Positions 1 through 4,558 of a stretch of 7,788 bases of DNA are shown one piece after another. The stretch is from QYQL01 sp041674265 (lineage in GTDB: Bacteria > Verrucomicrobiota > Verrucomicrobiia > Chthoniobacterales > Terrimicrobiaceae), in assembly GCA_041674265.1 (NCBI GenBank), contig JBAYWC010000122.1, forward strand, positions 1 through 7,788, written 5' to 3'. Numbering within the stretch: position 1 is the first letter of the stretch; the number at the start of each line of letters is the position of its first letter. The notes under the pieces are model-generated. The model searched no databases. It worked only from the letters and a program-made list of their open reading frames with translations, and had not been told where the DNA came from. A program made the position numbers and the translations under genes.

Positions 1-201
1 GCCGACTTTGCCAAATTCTTCCGCGAAACCGTGGACGCCGAAACCGTCCCCGACGGCATCCCGTCCGCCGTGCCCTGGGAGGAATTGAAAGGCAACACCG
101 CCCGCGCAAAAAAAGTCCGCGGCAAACTCAACGTCCCCCGCGAGCGCTTCCGCCAGAAAAATGACGGCCCCTACGTCTGGGCCGGACTGGAATCACAATA
201 G
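1..201 (+). CDS. C-terminal end of an unrecognised protein (5' truncated by window)
   Basis: Frame 1 is open from the first base to a TAG at 199-201, giving the last 66 residues of a protein whose start lies outside the window. The tail is hydrophilic and rich in Lys, Arg, Asp and Glu; it ends with a segment around RERFRQKNDGPYVWAGLESQ. It has no membrane segment and no motif I can name. Codon use (GCC, CGC, GTC, AAC rich) matches the plus-strand gene that follows 39 bp later, so it is a real coding end and may share a transcript with that gene. Function cannot be assigned from this fragment. Confidence 0.7.
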   Translation, partial: ADFAKFFRETVDAETVPDGIPSAVPWEELKGNTARAKKVRGKLNVPRERFRQKNDGPYVWAGLESQ

Positions 202-240
202 AACATCACCCGGCTTTCCGACTTCCCATTGAACCTCCAC

Positions 241-1272
241 ATGAAACTTTTCCTCGCAGCCGCCGCTTTTCTGCTTTCCACCCTCGCTCTGCGCGCCGGT
301 GAAACCCCTCCCGCGAGTCTTCGCGAAACCGTGAACTCGCTGGATGCCCCACAGATCCAGAAGGCGATCGATGCCTTGCAGGCGAACTTCCTTTCGCCAT
401 CCGCCCTGGATGAAGCCTCGAAACAGAAAGCTTTGCTGGAGGGCCTGGTCCGGCGCCTGTCGCCGGGAGCGGCGATCATCACCGCCGACAACGCAAAGGG
501 CCGGACGGACCTCGTTCCCTTCCTCGCGGAAATCCTGGACGACCGCGCCGGTTACATCCGCCCGGGCACGCTCGATGCCGCCGCGCTCAGCCAGTTGGAT
601 GCCTCGCTCGCGAGCTTCTCGGAAAAGAAACTGCCGGCGGTGATCCTGGATTTGCGCGGGGTCGCCGGCGGGAGCGAGTTCGACTCCGCCGCCGATTTCG
701 CCCGCCGGTTTTGCCCGAAAGGCAAAATGCTGTTTTCGATCCAGAAGCCGAGCGCGAAACAGGAACGCATTTTGACATCGACCCAGGAACCGGCCTACGA
801 GGGAATCCTCGTTGTGCTCACGGACCCCGACACCGCCGGAGCCGCCGAGGCCCTCGCGGCGACACTGCGCCAGAATGCCGGGGCGATGATCGTGGGCAGC
901 GACACCGCCGGGGAAGCCGTCGAGTTTTCCGAGGTGTCCCTGGGGGGTGGAAAAATCCTGCGCGTTGCCGTTTCCCAGGTCGTTCTTTCGGAAAACGCCA
1001 CCATTTTCCCCGGCGGCGTCAAACCGGACATCGCCATCTCGCTTCCTCCCGGCGTCCTGGCCGACATCTATGCCGCCACCAAGGACAAGGGCGTGAGCCA
1101 GTTCGTTTTCGATTCCGGGCGTCCGCGCATGAACGAAGCCGCGCTCGTCGCCAGCACCAATCCGGAAATCGAGAACAGCAAAGACCGCCCGCGCCCCCCT
1201 TTGCGCGACACGGTGCTGCAACGTGCCATGGACCTGGTCACGGCGATCAATTTTTCCAAACGCCAAAAGTAA
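241..1272 (+). CDS. Secreted S41-family peptidase-like protein, catalytic Ser and Lys both missing
   Basis: 343 residues from the ATG at 241. An in-frame TTG at 229 would add MNLH in front of a good signal peptide (Lys2, hydrophobic residues 3-18, cleavage near Ala19), so ATG is preferred. No clear Shine-Dalgarno is visible. Residues 104-265 follow the core of C-terminal processing peptidases (Prc/CtpA, family S41): GYIRPGTL at 104, VILDLRGVAGG at 134-144, the strand YEGILVVLT before the active-site loop, and GGVKPDIAI at 258-266. In active members the loop reads like SASASE and a Lys lies 25 residues after the catalytic Ser. An ungapped alignment puts Gly200 at the Ser position (TAGAAE) and Glu225 at the Lys position (TAGEAV). 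I see no PDZ domain, and the protein is shorter than usual CTPs. By inference it is an exported, proteolytically inactive homologue, perhaps a binding or scaffold protein. It probably shares a transcript with the CNBD gene 18 bp downstream. Confidence 0.8.
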   Translation: MKLFLAAAAFLLSTLALRAGETPPASLRETVNSLDAPQIQKAIDALQANFLSPSALDEASKQKALLEGLVRRLSPGAAIITADNAKGRTDLVPFLAEILDDRAGYIRPGTLDAAALSQLDASLASFSEKKLPAVILDLRGVAGGSEFDSAADFARRFCPKGKMLFSIQKPSAKQERILTSTQEPAYEGILVVLTDPDTAGAAEALAATLRQNAGAMIVGSDTAGEAVEFSEVSLGGGKILRVAVSQVVLSENATIFPGGVKPDIAISLPPGVLADIYAATKDKGVSQFVFDSGRPRMNEAALVASTNPEIENSKDRPRPPLRDTVLQRAMDLVTAINFSKRQK

Positions 1273-1290
1273 GGAGCCGTCAAAGAAACA

Positions 1291-1818
1291 ATGTTCCGCC
1301 TTGTCCGCAACCCGGATTTGTGGTTGGAAGAGGTCATGTCACTTACATCCCCGCATCTTCCCGCGGTCGGACTGGTCGCCCAACTGAGCAAGGAAGACCG
1401 TGATACCCTGAGTTCTTACGGCAGCTTCCACCTTGCCAATCCGACCGATGTCCTCATCGCGGAGGGGGTCCCGCATGGAAAATTGTTTTTTGTCATCAGC
1501 GGACTGCTCCATGCCCGCCGGGACGACGAGGGGAAAGACATCCTGCTCGGCACGATCAACCAGGGCGAGTGGGTCGGCGAGGTCGATCTCTTCGATCCGG
1601 CCAGCGCCGTCTGCTCGGTGATCGCCATGGAACCCAGCCAGTATTGGATGATCACCCGCCAGGACCTCGAGGACTTCATCAACAATTACCCCGAAGCGGG
1701 GATTCAGATTCTCATCGGTGTCGCCGCGACACTGGGCCGCCGGCTGCGCGGCGTGACCAAAATGCTCGCCGAACAAACCGAACTCGCGTCGATCAGGAGT
1801 TCGCTCTTCCAGAGTTGA
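1291..1818 (+). CDS. Stand-alone cyclic nucleotide-binding domain (CRP-fold) protein without DNA-binding domain
   Basis: 175 residues from ATG 1291. AAGGAG at 1271-1276 lies 14 bp upstream (long), and overlaps the preceding stop codon. An in-frame ATG at 1336 with GGAAG 5 bp ahead is an alternative start that removes 15 residues. The body matches the CRP/FNR beta-roll: LIAEGVPHGKLFFVISGLL, then GEWVGEVDLFD, which aligns with the phosphate-binding cassette (GEFIGELGLFE in E. coli CRP), and a C-helix with LGRRLRGVTKMLAEQ. The cassette Glu is present, but the Arg that contacts the cyclic phosphate (R in the RSA of CRP) is replaced in the stretch PASAVCSVIA. The protein stops after the C-helix, so there is no helix-turn-helix. 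It probably senses another ligand or mediates protein contact rather than acting as a transcription factor. Its stop abuts the stop of the convergent gene. Confidence 0.82.
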   Translation: MFRLVRNPDLWLEEVMSLTSPHLPAVGLVAQLSKEDRDTLSSYGSFHLANPTDVLIAEGVPHGKLFFVISGLLHARRDDEGKDILLGTINQGEWVGEVDLFDPASAVCSVIAMEPSQYWMITRQDLEDFINNYPEAGIQILIGVAATLGRRLRGVTKMLAEQTELASIRSSLFQS

Positions 1819-2220
1819 TCAGGCCTGCCCCTGGACCGGGACCACGGGCAACGGGAAGCGCAGGCGCAGCTCGTTGTCGATCTTGACCTCCACGGTATAG
1901 AGGCCGTGCTTCTGGAACTGGACTCCTCCGAAGACATGGACATTCGTGGCGTGTGTCTCGAGGGAGGGAAGGGAAAACCGGACCTCGCTTTGCGCGATGG
2001 GCTGGTCGTCGTCGGGGGTCAGAATCAGCGATTGCTGGACAAACTCCCCAACCCCGCCGCACCACCTGCTCCAGAGGCACAGCTTGAAAAACCCGATCGG
2101 CATCACGGGGGCGGGGATCATGCCAATGATCCCGACCAAAGTCTGCTGGCCGCTGGCTTCCTGGCGCACATCCTCGCAGAGGACGCAGGCTTGGAGGTCG
2201 GGAATGATCTCATCGGACAT
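1819..2220 (-). CDS. DUF6941-like small beta-rich protein
   Basis: 133 residues from the ATG at 2220, which overlaps the stop of the upstream CBS gene as TAATG. The reading frame is open further upstream, but that part runs antiparallel to CBS coding sequence, and the overlap supports the ATG. The protein starts MSDEIIPDLQ and then has ACVLCEDVRQEASGQQTLVG, which resembles the N-terminal signature (LCDDVR..dnGKl.liGvy) of the DUF6941 family of uncharacterised bacterial proteins. It alternates short beta-like strands to the end and has no signal peptide or membrane segment. Three Cys occur in the first half (CVLCEDV and KLCLWSRWC), without a clear metal-site spacing. Function is unknown. The coupling suggests it is made together with the CBS protein. 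The family assignment is from memory of the signature and is moderate. Confidence 0.75.
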   Translation of the reverse strand: MSDEIIPDLQACVLCEDVRQEASGQQTLVGIIGMIPAPVMPIGFFKLCLWSRWCGGVGEFVQQSLILTPDDDQPIAQSEVRFSLPSLETHATNVHVFGGVQFQKHGLYTVEVKIDNELRLRFPLPVVPVQGQA

Positions 2221-2669
2221 TATGCGGGATAGGCTCCGGTGACAAAGCGGTGGAGATCCTCGATGGCGTTGGACTGGGCAAGAATGATCCAATTGACAAG
2301 GTCCCCAATCGAAACAAGGCCTTCCAGGCGGTCTCCATCCATGACCGGGAGATGGCGGACGTGGTTCTTCGTCATGACTTCGAGGCAGTCCTCGACGGAG
2401 TCGCTGCCGCGGACGGTGATGACATTCACGGTCATGATGTCCGCCACGAGGGTTTCGCGGGAAACGCGTCCCTGCAGGATGACTTTCCGCGTGTAATCCC
2501 GTTCCGAGATCATCCCGAGCAACCGGGCAGCTTTCATCACCGGCAGGGCTCCGACATTTTTTTCCGCCATCAGGGAAATGGCATCGTAGACGGTCGATGC
2601 GGCATCGATGGACCAGAGCTGGCGACCTTTTCTATCGAGAATAGAACCGACGGGGGTGGTGATTTCCAT
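2220..2669 (-). CDS. CBS-pair domain protein
   Basis: 149 residues from the ATG at 2669, chosen because AGGAGA (2677-2682) sits 7 bp upstream. A longer frame reaching 2702 exists but lacks a ribosome binding site. The protein is two CBS repeats: residues about 5-65 (STVYDAISLMAEKNVGALPV, GMISERDYTRKVILQGR) and about 72-130 (TVRGSDSVEDCLEVMTKNHV, RHLPVMDGDRLEGLVSIGD). These are the usual Bateman-module hallmarks: the GALPV/RHLPV strand and the G.[IV]S..D motif before the last helix. Such two-CBS proteins are cytosolic and bind adenine nucleotides or related ligands as energy or redox sensors. The ligand here is not known. No catalytic or channel domain is attached, so it must act on a partner. 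It is first in a two-gene unit with the DUF6941-like gene. Confidence 0.9.
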   Translation of the reverse strand: MEITTPVGSILDRKGRQLWSIDAASTVYDAISLMAEKNVGALPVMKAARLLGMISERDYTRKVILQGRVSRETLVADIMTVNVITVRGSDSVEDCLEVMTKNHVRHLPVMDGDRLEGLVSIGDLVNWIILAQSNAIEDLHRFVTGAYPA

Positions 2670-2676
2670 TGTGGTT

Positions 2677-2682
2677 TCTCCT
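2677..2682 (-). promoter_or_regulatory. Ribosome binding site of the CBS-pair gene
   Basis: Minus-strand AGGAGA, 7 bp before the ATG at 2669. It is one of the few strong Shine-Dalgarno sequences in the window, and it decides the start of this gene. Confidence 0.75.
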
Positions 2683-2690
2683 GTTCCAGA

Positions 2691-2713
2691 TTGAGGGCAC
2701 ACGATGCCCTGAA
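2691..2713 (-). promoter_or_regulatory. Inverted repeat in the leader of the CBS gene
   Basis: AGGGCA (2694-2699), a 5-base loop CACGA and TGCCCT (2705-2710) form a perfect 6-bp stem. A G-G mismatch and two further TT/AA pairs extend it outward. It lies about 10 bp upstream of the AGGAGA ribosome binding site, so as RNA it could modulate translation and as DNA it could be an operator. Neither role is shown by the sequence alone. Confidence 0.3.
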
Positions 2714-2753
2714 TTTCTCACGGAAGCAAACCCGAATTCCAACCTCCTGTCTT

Positions 2754-2816
2754 GGGCACGGCGGATTTTTGCGCGGGGTCAAGGGGAGAGGGGTACGCAC
2801 AAAGCCGCCGTGACCC
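2754..2816. repeat. Long imperfect inverted repeat in the purU-CBS intergenic region
   Basis: CACGGCGG at 2757-2764 pairs perfectly with CCGCCGTG at 2805-2812. A GGG/CCC extension continues outward beyond a single-base bulge, and TTTG/CAAA can pair inward, leaving a purine-rich loop. The element lies in the 224-bp spacer between the purU stop and the CBS start, both minus strand. No T run follows it on either strand, so it is not a standard intrinsic terminator. It could be a 3' structure of purU or part of the CBS leader. An unused AGGAGG (minus strand, 2742-2747) lies next to it without a start codon in register. Confidence 0.3.
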
Positions 2817-2844
2817 TCGGGCGTCTCTGAAGATTGGCGAAGAG

Positions 2845-2871
2845 GCCGACGCGCTTCGCGCGAGGTCGGGC
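2845..2871 (-). terminator. Possible hairpin downstream of purU
   Basis: GCCGAC plus GCGC, loop TTC, then GCGC, a 3-base bulge and GTCGG(G)C form a GC-rich stem ending about 23 bp after the purU stop. The position suits transcript termination or 3'-end protection. No T tract follows on the minus strand, so a Rho-independent call is weak. Confidence 0.25.
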
Positions 2872-2893
2872 GACCATGGCGACAACTTTTTCC

Positions 2894-3745
2894 TCAGTCG
2901 CGGAAGACAATGGCGCGACTCCCGTGGACAAGCACCCGGTCCTCGACATGGAATCTCACACCGCGGGCCAGCGCCAGCTTTTCGCAGTCTCTTCCCAATC
3001 GGACAAGGTCGTCCGGTTCATGGTAGTGCTCCACGCGGGCCACTTCCTGTTCGATGATCGGTCCGTCATCGAGATCCTCGGTGGCATAATGGCACGTGGC
3101 CCCGATGAGCTTGACGCCGCGCTCGAAAGCCCGCCGGTAGGGATTGGCCCCGATAAATGCCGGGAGAAACGAATGGTGGATGTTGATCACCCGTCCGGAA
3201 AATTCGCGGCAGAACCAATCCGGGAGGATTTGCATGAACCTGGCAAGAACCACGAGCCCGACATCCAGCGACCGCAGGCGCGCGGCCAGTTCCACAAACG
3301 CCGCGGCTTTGTCCGTCCCGAAGTCCAGCGTTTCAAAGTTCAACGATTCCCTCTCCACCAGGGGGCGGCAGGCCTCGTGGTTGGAAAAAACGCCCGCGAC
3401 CGAGATGTTCAGTTCACCGGACCTCCATCTCCAGAGCAGATCGGCCAGGCAATGGTCCTGCCTGCTGACCAGGATGGCCGTCCGGACGGGCTTCTCCGCA
3501 GGCCGAAGCGTCCACGCCGCCCGCATCCCGGCAGCCACACCGGCCAGCTCGCTCCGGAAGGTGTCGGGGCTCTTCACCGCCCGTCCGTCCTCGAATGCCA
3601 GGCGCGCAAAAAACCATTTCGCCACGGGATCCGTGTATTGGCTCACGTCCAGGAGGTTGCCTCCGGAGTCCGCGATAAAACCTGTGATGCGGGCCAGCAG
3701 GCCCACCGCGTCCGGGCAATTCATCTTGAGTATGGTCACATTCAC
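2894..3745 (-). CDS. purU: Formyltetrahydrofolate deformylase
   Basis: 283 residues from a GTG at 3745. The enzyme hydrolyses 10-formyl-tetrahydrofolate to formate and tetrahydrofolate in the cytosol, balancing the one-carbon pool and supplying formate for purine synthesis. Residues 1-80 form the ACT domain (MNCPDAVGLLARITGFIAD, GGNLLDVSQYTD). Residues 87-283 form the formyltransferase-type hydrolase domain. The conserved triad of this fold is visible as Asn188 and His190 in NIHHSFLPAF and Asp226 in ATEDLDDGP, followed by IIEQEVARV. Length matches PurU (about 280). GGAGG (3767-3771) lies 21 bp before GTG, too far for direct use. It is better placed for a tiny leader frame that overlaps the GTG, described separately. 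The gene stands alone on the minus strand between the LacI remnant and a structured spacer. Confidence 0.95.
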   Translation of the reverse strand: MNVTILKMNCPDAVGLLARITGFIADSGGNLLDVSQYTDPVAKWFFARLAFEDGRAVKSPDTFRSELAGVAAGMRAAWTLRPAEKPVRTAILVSRQDHCLADLLWRWRSGELNISVAGVFSNHEACRPLVERESLNFETLDFGTDKAAAFVELAARLRSLDVGLVVLARFMQILPDWFCREFSGRVINIHHSFLPAFIGANPYRRAFERGVKLIGATCHYATEDLDDGPIIEQEVARVEHYHEPDDLVRLGRDCEKLALARGVRFHVEDRVLVHGSRAIVFRD

Positions 3746-3756
3746 CAGTCGACCAT
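3742..3756 (-). other. Possible 4-codon leader frame (MVDW) overlapping the purU start
   Basis: On the minus strand an ATG at 3756-3754 reads Met-Val-Asp-Trp and ends in a TGA at 3744-3742. The TGA shares two bases with the purU start codon GTG (3745-3743), giving a GTGA junction. GGAGG (3767-3771) lies 10 bp before this ATG, a usable spacing, but 21 bp before GTG. A ribosome could start here, terminate and restart at purU. An alternative is initiation at an in-frame ATT at 3760, 6 bp after GGAGG. This is a reading of spacing, not proof of translation. Confidence 0.35.
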
Positions 3757-3787
3757 TAATATTCCCCCTCCGGCATTTGTCACTCCC

Positions 3788-3814
3788 GCTCTTGGGCTCC
3801 TTTTTCCCAAGGGC
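3788..3814. promoter_or_regulatory. Hairpin between the LacI remnant and purU
   Basis: CTTGGG (3791-3796), a 9-base loop and CCCAAG (3806-3811) form a perfect 6-bp stem. Three more pairs (one G-T) extend it in the plus-strand reading. It lies downstream of the LacI remnant stop (3829-3831) and upstream of purU. It may be the old terminator of the regulator gene or a structure in the purU leader. No T tract follows on the minus strand. Confidence 0.3.
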
Positions 3815-3824
3815 GCCACCCTGG

Positions 3825-3830
3825 ATTATC
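3825..3830 (-). promoter_or_regulatory. Weak -10-like element for purU
   Basis: Minus-strand GATAAT preceded by TG-like context (CTGATAAT) lies about 80 bp before the purU start. No recognisable -35 box is found at 16-18 bp. A transcript from here would include the hairpin at 3788-3814 and the leader frame. Confidence 0.2.
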
Positions 3831-4180
3831 AGCTTGAGGCGCGGACGACGGGGCTGGGCCTGACAACGACCCGCCTGGCCTCCGGGTCCCCTCCCAGGCC
3901 CCTGAGCAGCAGTTCCGCCGCCGCCTTGATGAGTTCATCGGGACGGGGGTCGATGGTGGTGATTGCGGGGCTTGGCGGTTCGGGCCAGGCCTGAATCGTC
4001 GTAGCCGATCACTGCGGCTCTTTCGGGAATGCGGACTCCCTCCGAGGAAAGGACCTGGATCATGGCAAAGGCCACGCGGTCGTTCAGGGCGATTACGCCG
4101 GACGGGTTCCGCACCTGGGGGGACGGACGGGCGATCCTGCTGGGAACCGAGGGGTTCAGAGAGGCGCCCTTCCGCGACCT
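3829..4180 (-). pseudogene. Remnant of a LacI-family transcriptional regulator (effector domain end only, frameshifted)
   Basis: On the minus strand, right after the lipoprotein stop and in the same frame, the sequence reads NPSGVIALNDRVAFAMIQVL, then EGVRIPERAAVIGYDDSGLA, the signature of the LacI/GalR periplasmic-binding-like effector domain. The frame fails at a run of four C (GGGG at 3967-3970 on plus). Removing one C joins AK directly to PAITTIDPRPDELIKAAAEL and LLRGLGGDPEARRVVVRPS, which is the expected family C-terminus, ending in TGA at 3829-3831. As written, frame one meets a stop about 9 codons after the shift. About 117 residues remain of a usual 330-400; the helix-turn-helix and the N-terminal half of the effector domain are absent, and no start codon or ribosome binding site is evident. 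It is most likely a decayed gene cut off when the neighbouring region was rearranged. A homopolymer sequencing error could explain the shift but not the missing half. Confidence 0.8.
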
Positions 4181-4558
4181 TCAGGGCTGGTTGCTGTCGC
4201 TGTTTTTGAGGGTTTCGCTGAAACTCTTTCCGGCATCCTTGAATGCTTCGCCAATTCCCTGGATCGCTTTTGACGCATCATGGAGGGCCCGCGCCATCTT
4301 GGCCGCTTGAAAATCGGTGCGGAGACCGAGGGCCTGACGGCGGAAGAGGTCCGCCTGGACGCGGTCCCCCTTTTTCTCCAGTTCCTCCACCTGGGCGTCG
4401 AGCTTGGCGAGTGACCGCTCGACCGTCGCCTGCTTCTCCGCATCGGGCGCCGCTTGGAATGCGGAAAGCTGCTTCCGTGCGGCATCGACCGTGCGGGAGG
4501 GCGAATCGCATCCGGCCAGAACGGCCAGGCTCGCGGCGGCAATCATCCAGCGCTTCAT
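4181..4558 (-). CDS. Small lipoprotein of unknown function
   Basis: 125 residues. The ATG at 4558 overlaps the pgi stop as ATGA, so translation is probably coupled to pgi. The N-terminus MKRWMIAAASLAVLAGC is a typical lipoprotein signal with lipobox LAGC and modified Cys17. Residue +2 is Asp, which in E. coli keeps lipoproteins in the inner membrane; whether that rule holds here is unknown. The rest (residues 20-115) is predicted to be helical and charged, with heptad-like stretches (EKQATVERSLAKLDAQVEEL, LGLRTDFQAAKMARALHDAS), probably a coiled coil, and a Ser/Asn-rich tail. I do not recognise the family. Cotranslation with a glycolytic enzyme may reflect only genome packing. Confidence 0.8.
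   Translation of the reverse strand: MKRWMIAAASLAVLAGCDSPSRTVDAARKQLSAFQAAPDAEKQATVERSLAKLDAQVEELEKKGDRVQADLFRRQALGLRTDFQAAKMARALHDASKAIQGIGEAFKDAGKSFSETLKNSDSNQP

Noticed and set aside
193..1266. Minus-strand open frame across the S41 gene
   Set aside because: It mirrors the S41-like gene, which has a signal peptide and family motifs; the mirror shows none.
1819..2292. Longer N-terminus for the DUF6941-like protein starting at 2292
   Set aside because: The extra residues overlap the end of the CBS gene, have no family similarity, and the TAATG-coupled ATG at 2220 matches the family start.
3746..3828. Folate or glycine riboswitch in front of purU
   Set aside because: The leader is short, with one simple hairpin; none of the conserved junction sequences I know for these classes can be recognised.
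2834..3994. Long plus-strand open frame opposite purU and the LacI remnant
   Set aside because: purU on the minus strand has full domain and catalytic-residue support; the plus translation has no recognisable fold.
4156..4542. Alternative minus-strand frame inside the lipoprotein gene
   Set aside because: The lipoprotein frame has a proper signal, lipobox and ATGA overlap with pgi; the alternative is Arg/Pro/Ser-rich with no start signal.
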